A stretch of DNA of 64,000 nucleotides, taken from the NCBI RefSeq assembly GCF_000243075.1, contig NC_016745.1, positions 2,745,001-2,809,000 on the forward strand, written 5' to 3'. Both the position numbers and the translations under genes were made by a program. This stretch comes from Oceanimonas sp. GK1. GTDB taxonomy: Bacteria > Pseudomonadota > Gammaproteobacteria > Enterobacterales > Aeromonadaceae. Positions 33,783-42,116 of the stretch are shown here, piece after piece (positions within the stretch are counted from its first letter, which is position 1; each line of letters opens with the position of its first letter). A model generated the notes under the pieces. The model saw only the letters and a program-made list of their open reading frames with translations. It was not told where the DNA came from and did not search any database.

Positions 33783-35916
33783 GGCTCACCTCCCGCACGG
33801 TCGCCTTACCTGCCTGCAGTTGCGCCAGCACCTGCTCCTTGGGGCCGTCGGCCATCACCCGGCCCTGCTCCAGCACAATAACCCGGTCTACCACATCCAG
33901 CATGGAGGTTCGGTGCGTGACCAGCAGCAGGGTTTGTTGCCGGTCCAGCCGCTTGAGCTGCTGGCGAATATGCAGCTCGGAGCGGTTGTCCATGTTGGAG
34001 GTGGGCTCGTCCATCACCAGCATCACGGGGTCATTCAGCAGGGCGCGGGCAATGGCCACCGCCTGGCGCTGCCCGCCCGACAGCAGCCGGCCGCCCTCAC
34101 CCACCTGGCGCTCCAGGCCGTCGGCGTCCTGATGGGAAAACAGGGTTACGCCGGCCCGCTCGGCGGCGGCCAGCACGGCGGCCTCGTCGGCAAGCGGGCT
34201 GGCGAGCACAATATTGTCGCGAATGGAGCCATAAAACAGGGTGACGTCTTGGGGCACACAGCCCAGATTGCTTCTGAGCACCGCCGGCTGCAGCTGATTG
34301 ATGTCGATGCCGTCAATGCGAATGGCGCCCTGGGTGGGTTTGTACAGACCCGCCACCAGCCGCTCCAGGGTGGTTTTGCCCGAGCCGATGCGGCCGATAA
34401 TGGCCACTTTTTCACCGGGCCTGATATGCAGGCTGACATTGCTCAGCACGTCCTGCCCGGCGCCGGGATAACGAAAGCTCACCCGGTCGAATACGATGTC
34501 GCCCTCAAACTCGGGATGATGAATAAAGCGCCGGCCGTCTTCCTGCTCGTCGGGGGCGGCCATGACTTTCTCCAGAATGTCCATGGCCGAACGGGCGTGG
34601 TTGTAGCGGGTGGACAGCACCGACAGCTGCACCATGGGCGCAATGGCCCGGCTGCCCAACATTACCGCGGCAATCAGCCCCCCCATGGAGAGCTCGCCGG
34701 CGGCAATGAGGTACACCCCCAGTACAATCAGGCTGATGGTGGTGACCTGCTGGGTTACATTGGCCAGGGTGGATACCCCGTTGGTAAGTCGGCGGGTTTT
34801 CATGCCCCAGCCGGCCATGTGGCTGACCGCCTGCTCCCAGCGGTGCTGAAAGGCCCCCTGGGCACCAAACAGCTTGATGGTTTCCAGCCCCGCTATGCCT
34901 TCCACCAGGTTGGCGTTTTTCTGGGAGGCCAGCCGCGAGCCCTCTTCAATGCTGTGACGCAGCGGGCGCTGCACCAGCAGGCTGACCGCCACCAGCAACA
35001 GCATGGCAATGAGCGGTACCCACACCATGTGGCCGGCGAATATCCAGATAATGAACAAAAACAGCAGGGCAAAGGGAATGTCGACCAGTGCCGCCACCGT
35101 GGCCGAGGTGAGAAATTCGCGAATGGACTCGAACTCCTGCAAATGCCGGGCAAAGGCGCCGGTGGACGGCGGCCGCGCCTCCATGCGCATGCCCATCACC
35201 TTGGCGAAAATGCGGGCAGAGAGCAGCACATCAGCTTTTTTGCCGGCCACGTCGATAAAGTGGCTGCGCAGCAGGCGCATCACAAAATCGAACACCAGCA
35301 CCACGGCGGCGCCGGTGGCCAGCACCCACAAGGAGTCGAACGCCAGGTTGGGCACGATTTTGTCGTACACGTTCATGGTGAACAGCGGCGTGACCAGGGC
35401 GAACAGGTTGATAAGCAGGGAGCCGATCAATACATCCCGGTAAATGGACGACGAGCGCCGCAGGGTGCTCCAGAACCAGTGGCCGTGATCGCTGTCCAGC
35501 ACCTGGGGTGAGCGTTCATCAAAACGAAAGCGGGGTTTGAGCAAAATGGCCCGGCCGCTGTAGCTTTTAACAAGCTGGTCGGCAGGCAGCCATTCTTCAC
35601 CCTCGCCGGTGTCGGGCAGCATTACCCGACAGCCGCGCTCTTCCTGCTGCTCCAGCAGCACACAGGCGCCACCGTTTTTCAGCAGCAGAATGCAGGGCAG
35701 CAACAGCTCGGAGATATCGGCCAGCGGAGAAACATCCTGACGGCAGGAAAAGCCGGCGCGCTCGGCAGCACGGGGGAACAAGACGGGAGTAAGCCGGCCC
35801 TCGGCCAGAGGCAGGCCGTTAACCAGGGCCTCGCCCTGGTGCGGCTGGCCATAGAACCGGGTGAGAAACACCAGGCTTTGAAGAAGAGGATCCTTGAGCG
35901 TGTTTGCATCCTGCAT
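33775..35916 (-). CDS. lapB: Type I secretion ABC transporter/ATPase (LapB)
   Basis: 713 aa from ATG 35916 (a GTG at 35925 is possible). N-terminal C39-peptidase-like domain without the catalytic Cys (residues about 1-130), six-helix membrane domain, then ATPase with Walker A GRIGSGKTT, signature LSGGQRQ and Walker B VMLVMDEPTS. The inactive C39-like domain is usual for transporters of RTX adhesins. First gene of the lap operon. Exports the adhesin encoded 6 kb downstream. Confidence 0.93.
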   Translation of the reverse strand: MQDANTLKDPLLQSLVFLTRFYGQPHQGEALVNGLPLAEGRLTPVLFPRAAERAGFSCRQDVSPLADISELLLPCILLLKNGGACVLLEQQEERGCRVMLPDTGEGEEWLPADQLVKSYSGRAILLKPRFRFDERSPQVLDSDHGHWFWSTLRRSSSIYRDVLIGSLLINLFALVTPLFTMNVYDKIVPNLAFDSLWVLATGAAVVLVFDFVMRLLRSHFIDVAGKKADVLLSARIFAKVMGMRMEARPPSTGAFARHLQEFESIREFLTSATVAALVDIPFALLFLFIIWIFAGHMVWVPLIAMLLLVAVSLLVQRPLRHSIEEGSRLASQKNANLVEGIAGLETIKLFGAQGAFQHRWEQAVSHMAGWGMKTRRLTNGVSTLANVTQQVTTISLIVLGVYLIAAGELSMGGLIAAVMLGSRAIAPMVQLSVLSTRYNHARSAMDILEKVMAAPDEQEDGRRFIHHPEFEGDIVFDRVSFRYPGAGQDVLSNVSLHIRPGEKVAIIGRIGSGKTTLERLVAGLYKPTQGAIRIDGIDINQLQPAVLRSNLGCVPQDVTLFYGSIRDNIVLASPLADEAAVLAAAERAGVTLFSHQDADGLERQVGEGGRLLSGGQRQAVAIARALLNDPVMLVMDEPTSNMDNRSELHIRQQLKRLDRQQTLLLVTHRTSMLDVVDRVIVLEQGRVMADGPKEQVLAQLQAGKATVREVSHG

Positions 35917-36215
35917 AACCTTCACAGCTCCGTGTGGAAGCGCCTGAATCTTATTCTAGTGAAGTTATGGAAATGCGGTGGAAAATCGAACGGTTGGGAG
36001 GGCCTGGGGGGATTGTGGTGGGGACTAAGAGCAGTGCAAGTTTTGGAGCACGGGTTGTGCATTCATTGGAGCGCGGGCTGCCAGCCCGCAATTTGGCGCG
36101 AAGCGGCAACCGAAAGCGAGCGCCCTGCGGGCGCTAATGCAGGCGAGCCGCCTGCGCTCCACAAGACCTGCGTTCCACGTGCGCCGAGTATGCCCTGGAA
36201 CGCGGTCTCAGTAAG
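35917..36215. other. Gap between lapB and the ligase gene
   Basis: 299 bases. Holds the likely lap operon promoter region at its left end and copy 3 of the TGGAGCGC repeat at 36067-36161. No ORF with coding character. Confidence 0.6.
36067..36161. repeat. TGGAGCGC palindromic repeat element, copy 3
   Basis: Complete 95-base copy, almost identical to copy 1 (TGGAGCGCGGGCTGCC at the left, CCGCCTGCGCTCCA at the right), including the GCGCGAAGCGGCAACC segment. Confidence 0.9.
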
Positions 36216-37457
36216 TTAAGTGCGTAAACCGGCGGTTTCAGGTCGTTTCAGCATGGTGTAAATGGCGACCACTGTCAGTGCGTAACACCCGGAGATGACA
36301 TTGCCCTGCAGCGGTGCCTCGCTGATGCCATACACCATAAAACCGGCAACAAAGGTCACTCCGGCGGCTGCCAGTGCTTTTTCCTTGCCACAGGTGCTCA
36401 TGGCCTTGCGCAGAAAAATAACCCCCGGCACCAGAAACAGCATGAACAAACCAATAATGCCCAGCAGGCCACGACCGGCCAGCACTTCAAAATACTCACT
36501 GTGGGCGTGTCCGCGAGATACGGTAAGTACCTGAGGAATAACCACACCATCATCCACCAGCTGCGCATTCAGTGCTTCTCGCTGGTTGTAGTTCAGACCG
36601 TACAGCGGACTCTGTTTGACTGCCTCAATAGCCGCAGTCCAGAGCTCAAGCCGCAGACCACTAGAACTGTATGCCTTGCTGGCATCACCGCTTTCGTAGT
36701 TGACCAGCTCGTTGATCAGCACGTCAAAGCGCTGCTGTACCTGTGGCACCACCATATAGCTGGCGGCAGGCATGGAAATGGTTGCCGCTGTCACCAGAAT
36801 AAGCAGCTTTGCCCCCAGCTCTTTTCTGTACAGAACAATCAGCAGTACAGCCAGCACCGGCACGGCGATATAAGCGCCACGGGTGCCGGTTAGTACCATG
36901 GAAAACATGGCAAGAACAAAGCCGGTAAACGCGGTGAGCTTCCATCTGGAACGCTCAAAAAAGATCATGCCCGTAAACGACAGAAACGCCAGAGAGCAGG
37001 CAAGGTAACCAAAATTAATACTGTAAAGAAAGCCATCAACCCTGGGCATGCCCGCATAAAAGTACTGATACACCGCCAAGCCAAAACCACTGATGCAACC
37101 CACGACTGCACCGGCAAACAGCCAGCTTGCTTTGGAAGGTGTTTTAAGCAGCAGCCATAATACCGGTACCACCAGCAAAAATCGCAAGGAAAGATCAAGG
37201 TAGCGGCCACGGAATCCATCGCTTACAAAGGGCGGCAGCACGGTTAGAAACATAAATACAAACGAAAAAATAAGCAGCTTGTCGGTACTATTCAGGCTGG
37301 GTTTGTCTTTAACCCGAAACAAAAAAACCAGCGCCACCAGCAGTAACACGGCAAATGCCGCCACCGAGCCCCCCGGGGTTGACAGCAGTAGCGCCAATGA
37401 CAAAAACACCATCAAGGACATAAAGTTATTGTTATCAATCAGTTTTTTTATATTCAT
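36216..37457 (-). CDS. O-antigen ligase family membrane protein
   Basis: 413 aa with about eleven transmembrane segments. It has the Wzy_C/WaaL pattern: GTRGAYIAVPVLAV in the middle, a large periplasmic loop, and RGHAHSEYFEVLAGRGLLG at the start of the last block with the conserved His. Likely joins O-antigen to lipid A-core in the periplasm, matching the O-antigen operon that starts 25 kb away; a polymerase role cannot be excluded but the operon has its own wzy. Monocistronic. Confidence 0.8.
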   Translation of the reverse strand: MNIKKLIDNNNFMSLMVFLSLALLLSTPGGSVAAFAVLLLVALVFLFRVKDKPSLNSTDKLLIFSFVFMFLTVLPPFVSDGFRGRYLDLSLRFLLVVPVLWLLLKTPSKASWLFAGAVVGCISGFGLAVYQYFYAGMPRVDGFLYSINFGYLACSLAFLSFTGMIFFERSRWKLTAFTGFVLAMFSMVLTGTRGAYIAVPVLAVLLIVLYRKELGAKLLILVTAATISMPAASYMVVPQVQQRFDVLINELVNYESGDASKAYSSSGLRLELWTAAIEAVKQSPLYGLNYNQREALNAQLVDDGVVIPQVLTVSRGHAHSEYFEVLAGRGLLGIIGLFMLFLVPGVIFLRKAMSTCGKEKALAAAGVTFVAGFMVYGISEAPLQGNVISGCYALTVVAIYTMLKRPETAGLRT

Positions 37458-37579
37458 CCGTTCAGCTTCAGCCTTTTATTATTCAAAACACCGCATGCTC
37501 GCTCTTTATGGCTATGGCCAAGCAACCAGACACACTTAGAACCTCGGCATTCTAACGCAAACCGAAAAAGCTGGCAGCA

Positions 37580-37664
37580 TTGGAGCAAGGTTAAGCAATG
37601 AGTTGCCGCTTCGCGGCAAATTGCAGGCAGACTGCCCCTATTCAGGGACAAGACCCGCGCTCCA
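37580..37664. repeat. TGGAGCGC palindromic repeat element, degenerate copy 4
   Basis: Starts TTGGAGCAAGG, contains GTTGCCGCTTCGCGGCAA and GCAGGCAGACTGCC, and ends CGCGCTCCA. Shares the TTCAGGGACAAGACC segment with copy 2. Confidence 0.75.
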
Positions 37665-37665
37665 C

Positions 37666-39306
37666 TTAACTCCAGTGTTTAATCTGTGCAAGCAGACCGT
37701 TGGTGGCACTGTCGTGGCCATCGGTCACGCCGTTTTCCAGGTCGTCAATTAACCGGGCAGCCAGTTTCTTGCCCAGCTCCACGCCCCACTGATCAAAACT
37801 GTTAATGCTCCAGAGCACGCCCTGCACGAAGGTTTTGTGTTCATACATGGCAATGAGTGCGCCCAGATTATAGGGAGTCAGCTCGTCGAACAACATCACC
37901 GTGCTGGGGCGGTTGCCGGGCATTACCTTGTACGGAGCCAGGCGAGCAATGACCTCGGGGCTGAGCCCTTCGGCAGCCAGCTCGGCTTCTACCTGCTCGC
38001 GAGACTTGCCAAAGGCCATGGCCTGGGCCTGGGCCAGCATGTTGGCCAGAAGCTTGCGCTGGTGCTCGGGGTACGGATAGGCAGAACGTACAAAGCCAAT
38101 AAATTCCGCCGGCACCACCACACTGCCCTGGTGCAGCAACTGAAAAAACGCATGCTGGCCATTGGTGCCTACTTCGCCCCACACTACCGGACCGGTGGCA
38201 TGATTAACCGGCGAGCCGGCGTTGGTTACGCCCTTGCCGTTCGACTCCATGTTCAGCTGCTGCAAAAAGGCAGGAAAACGCTTGAGCTGCTGGCTGTAAG
38301 GGAATACCCCCTCACTCTGCAGCCCCAGCACATTGATGTTCCAAATGCTGAGCAGCGCCAGCTGCACCGGAATGTTGTGCTCAAAGGGGGTGTGGCGCAG
38401 GTGTTCGTCCATGGCGCGAGCGCCCGCCAGCAACTGCTGAAAACGCTCAAACCCCAGCGCCAGGGCAATGGGCAGACCAATGGCAGACCACAGCGAAAAG
38501 CGGCCACCCACCCAGCTCCAGAAGCGGAACATGTTGGCTTCATCAATGCCAAAGGCCGTGACCGCCTCAATGTTGGTGGACACCGCCACAAAATGCCGGG
38601 CAATGTGTTGCTCACCGCCACAAGCCGCCAGCAGCCAGGCCCGGGCGGAGCGAGCGTTGGTCATGGTTTCGTCGGTAGTAAAGGTTTTGGACGAGATCAC
38701 AAACAGAGTCGTGGCCGGGTTCAACTCCGCCAGCACAGCACCCAGCTGTGCGCCGTCCATGTTCGACACAAAATGCGCGCGCAGGCCCTGATCCTGATAA
38801 GGCGCCAGCACCTCCACCACCATGGCCGGGCCGAGGTCGGAGCCACCAATGCCAATGTTGACCACATCCGTAATGGGCAAACCGGTGTAGCCGCGCCAGT
38901 CGCCGCCCTGCACCTGCCGGCAAAAGGCCTGAATGCGCGTAAGCTCGGCATGCACCTTGGGCACCACGTTTTCGCCCTTGTGCTCCAGCACCGCACCGGG
39001 CGGCATGCGCAGCGCCGTGTGCAGCGCCGCCCGGCCTTCGGTGTGGTTGAAAAGGTTATCGGCAAACAGCCCTTCAATAGAGGCCTTAAGGTCCATGTCG
39101 GCGGCCAGCCGGCACAGCAACGCCCGCACCTCGGCCGACCAGTGCTGGCGCGATAAGTCCACCCGCAACTGCTCACCAAAGCCAAGGCTGAACTGCTCAA
39201 AACGATTGGGATCTGCGGCAAACCGCTCTGCCAGAGTAATGGCCTGCTCTTTTTCTTTTAACTGCTGCAAGGCCATAAAAGCCGGCTGCCGGACTAAAGA
39301 CGTCAT
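37666..39306 (-). CDS. pgi: Glucose-6-phosphate isomerase
   Basis: 546 aa, standard bacterial length. Signatures: GIGGSDLGPAMV, FVISSKTFTTDETMTNA, the GVTNAGSPVNHATGPVVWGEVGTNGQHAFFQLLHQG block, and the C-terminal INSFDQWGVELGK with the catalytic Lys. Interconverts glucose-6-P and fructose-6-P, giving precursors for glucose-1-P (dTDP-sugars) and UDP-GlcNAc used by the O-antigen operon. Monocistronic. Confidence 0.97.
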   Translation of the reverse strand: MTSLVRQPAFMALQQLKEKEQAITLAERFAADPNRFEQFSLGFGEQLRVDLSRQHWSAEVRALLCRLAADMDLKASIEGLFADNLFNHTEGRAALHTALRMPPGAVLEHKGENVVPKVHAELTRIQAFCRQVQGGDWRGYTGLPITDVVNIGIGGSDLGPAMVVEVLAPYQDQGLRAHFVSNMDGAQLGAVLAELNPATTLFVISSKTFTTDETMTNARSARAWLLAACGGEQHIARHFVAVSTNIEAVTAFGIDEANMFRFWSWVGGRFSLWSAIGLPIALALGFERFQQLLAGARAMDEHLRHTPFEHNIPVQLALLSIWNINVLGLQSEGVFPYSQQLKRFPAFLQQLNMESNGKGVTNAGSPVNHATGPVVWGEVGTNGQHAFFQLLHQGSVVVPAEFIGFVRSAYPYPEHQRKLLANMLAQAQAMAFGKSREQVEAELAAEGLSPEVIARLAPYKVMPGNRPSTVMLFDELTPYNLGALIAMYEHKTFVQGVLWSINSFDQWGVELGKKLAARLIDDLENGVTDGHDSATNGLLAQIKHWS

Positions 39307-39367
39307 TCTATCCCTTTGTATTTATTTCTATTCAGTGGCATATCGATTTTTTGGGGCGCAGATCTTG

Positions 39368-39475
39368 TGGAGCGCAGGCGGCTCGCCTGCATTAGCGACC
39401 GCAAGGGCGCTCAAAAACCTTGCCGCTGCGCGCCAATAGCGACCAAGCTGGCCGCGACGCGCCACTCGCGCTCCA
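39368..39475. repeat. TGGAGCGC palindromic repeat element, copy 5
   Basis: Starts TGGAGCGCAGGCGGCTCG and ends ACTCGCGCTCCA, 108 bases. The inner stems are partly diverged (GCGACCGCAAGGGCGC). Confidence 0.8.
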
Positions 39476-39501
39476 AAACCGCTGCCCCACTAAAGCAGTG
39501 C

Positions 39502-39888
39502 CTACGCGTCAAAACGCTGGCCAAGCAGTTGATGCAGTGCCTGCATGGCACTCAAATGTGCTGGCAGCCGTTGGTAAATATCCAGCGCCACCTCTTCCTT
39601 GTAGGTATGCGATGTAAGATTCCGGTCTTTGAGCATAGAGAGCCATTCAGTTTCATTCTGCAGCCAATGGGCTGCATAGGCCTGCTGCAAACACTCTCTG
39701 GGCGTATTGGCCGCAATACCTTCCATGGCCAGTGCCTTTTTCAACGTTTTCCAGGTCAGTTCAATACAAAACTCAAACCGCTGGATACTGGCGTCCACCA
39801 CCAGTGGCTGACTGGCCGGAAAATCCAGTGATTCCTGCAAACGGGCCAGGGCGTTACCCAACAGCTCCAGGTTCAGATCAACGCTCAT
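39502..39888 (-). CDS. HI0074-type nucleotidyltransferase partner (HepT-like)
   Basis: 128 aa, all-helical. IQRFEFCIELTWKTLKKAL and RNLTSHTYKEE are typical of the substrate-binding partner of minimal nucleotidyltransferases (HI0074 family). The R-x4-H-x-Y motif (RNLTSHTY) is the one used by HepT RNase toxins, so this may be the toxin-like half of an MNT/HepT pair. Overlaps the nucleotidyltransferase gene by 11 bases. Confidence 0.85.
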   Translation of the reverse strand: MSVDLNLELLGNALARLQESLDFPASQPLVVDASIQRFEFCIELTWKTLKKALAMEGIAANTPRECLQQAYAAHWLQNETEWLSMLKDRNLTSHTYKEEVALDIYQRLPAHLSAMQALHQLLGQRFDA

Positions 39889-40180
39889 ACAGTACCTTTT
39901 TATCTCGTTCTATCGCCGCCCGTAACGGACTGTTTGCGGGCTCGGCATCCAGCCGGACACAATCTATCGTCAGCAGCGTATCGGCCCGCTCAACAATGGC
40001 CAACACTTGCAGCCAGTCCTGTGCACTCGCCTTCGGGCAAAAAACGGCCAGGTCGATATCGGATCGCTCTCTGTGGTCGCCGCGCGCTCTTGAGCCAAAC
40101 AGGTATACGGCTTCAACAAAGGGCAAAGATACCAGCTCACCCAAAAAATGATAATGCTTAAGCGGTATGCTCTCTGTCAT
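39878..40180 (-). CDS. Minimal nucleotidyltransferase (MNT/MntA-like)
   Basis: 100 aa with the GSRARGDHRERSDIDLAV motif (GSx10DxD), the nucleotide- and metal-binding core of MNT proteins. In type VII toxin-antitoxin systems MntA AMPylates the HepT partner and neutralises it. AGGAAG ribosome site. Whether this pair acts as toxin-antitoxin is inference from family. Confidence 0.85.
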   Translation of the reverse strand: MTESIPLKHYHFLGELVSLPFVEAVYLFGSRARGDHRERSDIDLAVFCPKASAQDWLQVLAIVERADTLLTIDCVRLDAEPANSPLRAAIERDKKVLYER

Positions 40181-40196
40181 TACAGATTACTTCCTC

Positions 40197-40270
40197 CGTC
40201 ATTCCCGCGAAGGCGGGAATCCATGATTGCCGCTGCGCGCCAAATTGCGGGCAAGCTGCCCGCGCTCCAA
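40197..40270. repeat. REP hairpin joined to half of a TGGAGCGC element
   Basis: ATTCCCGCGAAGGCGGGAAT is a perfect REP-type palindrome. It is followed by a right half of the TGGAGCGC element (GCCGCTGCGCGCCAAATTG, GCGGGCAAGCTGCCCGC, GCGCTCCA). Confidence 0.8.
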
Positions 40271-40287
40271 TGGATGCACGGTCTAGG

Positions 40288-40342
40288 TGGAGCGCAGGCT
40301 GCCAGCCTGCTTTAGTGCCCGCAAGGGCACTCAAAAACCTTA
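40288..40342. repeat. TGGAGCGC palindromic repeat element, left half (copy 6)
   Basis: TGGAGCGCAGGCTGCCAGCCTGC followed by AGTGCCCGCAAGGGCACT. The right half is missing, and the other half lies 18 bases to the left in reverse order, as if the element had been split. Confidence 0.75.
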
Positions 40343-40345
40343 CAG

Positions 40346-41713
40346 CTATGCTCCCATCACCACTTCCGTTTCCGGCAGCAACTCCTTCAACCGCGCCTGC
40401 AACACCGCCTTGGGATTCGCCTCGCCGTGTATCAGGCGTATTTGCTCAGGCGGCGGATTAATGCCGGTGGCGAAGTTTATCAAATCTTCCTGGCCGGCGT
40501 GGGCCGAATAGCCGCTCACCTGATGTACTCGCGCACGAATGGTGAAACGTTCGCCATCCAGCTCTACCCAGCCTTCTTTCGGCCCGTATTCAAGAATGTC
40601 CCGCCCCGGCGTGCCCTCGGCCTGGTAACCCACAAACAGCACATCGTTACGCGGATCATTCAGCAGCGCCTTCAGGTAATTCACCACCCGGCCGCCGGCG
40701 CACATGCCGGAGCCCGCCAGTACCACGCAGGGCTTGTGGGAGCGGGCCAGGTAGCCCACGGCATTAAGATGATCGTGATGGGAATTCACCACGGTTAACT
40801 GCTCAAACGACAGCGGGTGCCGCCCCTCGCTAACCCGCTCCCGGGCCTCGTCATTCCAGAACGGCTTAAGCTCGCGGTAAAGCTGGGTGAAGTTGGCCGC
40901 CAGGGGCGAGTCTACCACCACCTCCAGCTCGTTCCAGGGCAGGCCCGGCGCCGCCTGCTGGCCGCCAAACTCGGCAATCAGGCTTTCCAGCTCATAAAGC
41001 AGATCTTGGGTGCGCCCCAGGCTAAAAGCGGGTATAAGCAAGGTGCCGCCGTCTTCCAGCGCGTGCTCCACCGCCGCCTTCAGCCGCAGGCGGCGATCAA
41101 TCCGGCTTTCATGGTTTTTATCGCCGTAGGTGCTTTCCAGCACCAGCACATGGCAGCGCTCAGGCGGTGCCGGCGGCACCAGCAGCGGCGAATGGGGGGC
41201 GCCCAAGTCGCCGCTGAACACCACCCGCTGCCCAGCCACCTCGCACTCCACATAGGCCGAGCCCAGAATATGCCCGGCCCGCTGCAGCCGAATGGCAATG
41301 TTACTGCCTTCCACTTGCTGCCACTGGTCGTAGGGCAAAGGCCGCAACCTTGAGGACAGCAGCTTGAGTACCCGGTTAATGAGCTGCTCATTGCGGGTGA
41401 AGCCGATTTTAAGCGCGTCTTCCAGCATGGCCGGCAGCAGCAGCGCCGAAGGTTGCGAGCAATATATGGGCCCATCAAACCCCGCCCCCAGCAGGTAAGG
41501 CAGCCGGCCTACATGGTCGATATGCACATGGGTAACCACGAGCGCCTTGATGTGGGCAATATCAAAATCGATGGCCAGATCGCGCTTGCCCTCCAGCCCC
41601 TGAAACAGGCCGCAGTCAATTAAAATGCCGGCATCGCCCGCGCGCAATTCATGACAGGAGCCGGTAACGCTGTTTACCGCCCCGTGATGCAAAATCTCCA
41701 GTCCCTTGCTCAT
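40346..41713 (-). CDS. MBL-fold/beta-CASP RNA-processing-type nuclease
   Basis: 455 aa. Metallo-beta-lactamase motif HVHIDHVGRLPYLL, beta-CASP insertion, and the C-terminal RNA-specificity block VSGYSAHAGQEDLINF. This is the CPSF73/YSH1-like family (COG1236) found widely in proteobacteria; it is a likely metal-dependent RNase, but its cellular target is unknown. Strong AAGGAGA ribosome site. Monocistronic; flanked on both sides by TGGAGCGC repeats. Confidence 0.85.
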   Translation of the reverse strand: MSKGLEILHHGAVNSVTGSCHELRAGDAGILIDCGLFQGLEGKRDLAIDFDIAHIKALVVTHVHIDHVGRLPYLLGAGFDGPIYCSQPSALLLPAMLEDALKIGFTRNEQLINRVLKLLSSRLRPLPYDQWQQVEGSNIAIRLQRAGHILGSAYVECEVAGQRVVFSGDLGAPHSPLLVPPAPPERCHVLVLESTYGDKNHESRIDRRLRLKAAVEHALEDGGTLLIPAFSLGRTQDLLYELESLIAEFGGQQAAPGLPWNELEVVVDSPLAANFTQLYRELKPFWNDEARERVSEGRHPLSFEQLTVVNSHHDHLNAVGYLARSHKPCVVLAGSGMCAGGRVVNYLKALLNDPRNDVLFVGYQAEGTPGRDILEYGPKEGWVELDGERFTIRARVHQVSGYSAHAGQEDLINFATGINPPPEQIRLIHGEANPKAVLQARLKELLPETEVVMGA

Positions 41714-41737
41714 GTGCTCTCCTTGTTGTTTGATTTG

Positions 41738-41833
41738 TGGAGCGCAGGCTGCCAGCCTGCATTAGCGCCCACATGGGCGCTCAACGAAGGTTGCCGCTGC
41801 GCGGCAAAATGCGGGAAAGCTGCCCGCGCTCCA
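41738..41833. repeat. TGGAGCGC palindromic repeat element, copy 7
   Basis: Complete 96-base copy: TGGAGCGCAGGCTGCC left end, AGCGCCCACATGGGCGCT, TTGCCGCTGCGCGGCAA, and the right end CTGCCCGCGCTCCA. Inner stems are in the opposite order to copies 1 and 3. Confidence 0.9.
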
Positions 41834-41845
41834 ATGCCCTGCCCC

Positions 41846-41929
41846 TGTAGGCCCGGTTTTAACCGCGGCTGCAAGCGGGCAAACCATGCTGCATGTGGCA
41901 CCACTGCCCCGTTAAAACGGGGCCTACAA
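41846..41929. repeat. TGTAGGCCC inverted-repeat element
   Basis: TGTAGGCCCGGTTTTAACCG at the left and CCCCGTTAAAACGGGGCC ending TACA at the right pair as about 20-base imperfect inverted repeats around 40 bases. TGTAGGCCCC recurs at 61925 after rcsF, so this looks like a second small repeat family. Confidence 0.65.
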
Positions 41930-41954
41930 AAGCGTACGGAAGACCATAGCCCGT

Positions 41955-41996
41955 GAAAAACAAAAATGCCCGCTGTTCGATCAAACAACGGGCATT
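41955..41996 (-). terminator. Strong terminator of the O-antigen operon
   Basis: AATGCCCG and CGGGCATT, extended by TGTT and AACA, form a long stem at 41965-41996. On the minus strand it is followed by TTTTTGTTTTT. It lies 120 bases beyond the wbpM stop. Confidence 0.85.
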
Positions 41997-42020
41997 GGTG
42001 TCTACACAATATGCACGATT

Positions 42021-42064
42021 CAAGCGCCTGTCGGCGCTAATGCGGGCCAGCGGCCCGCGCTCCA
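42021..42064. repeat. TGGAGCGC palindromic repeat element, right half (copy 8)
   Basis: AAGCGCCTGTCGGCGCTAATG followed by GCGGGCCAGCGGCCCGC and GCTCCA: the two right-hand stems and the right end only. Confidence 0.75.
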
Positions 42065-42116
42065 CAATCCCAAAGCCGCTCGCAACAGCTGGGCGCCGGG
42101 CGCTTAACGCTAGGCG

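Larger units (their letters stand above)
41714..42116. other. Repeat-rich gap after the O-antigen operon
   Basis: 403 bases without a gene. From left to right: TGGAGCGC copy 7, a TGTAGGCCC/GGGCCTACA inverted repeat, the O-antigen operon terminator, TGGAGCGC half-copy 8, and GGCGC-rich palindromic text next to the wbpM stop. Confidence 0.75.

Noticed and set aside
33781-35511. 576-codon plus-strand open frame opposite lapB
   Set aside because: His/Gly/Gln-rich antisense shadow of the ABC transporter.
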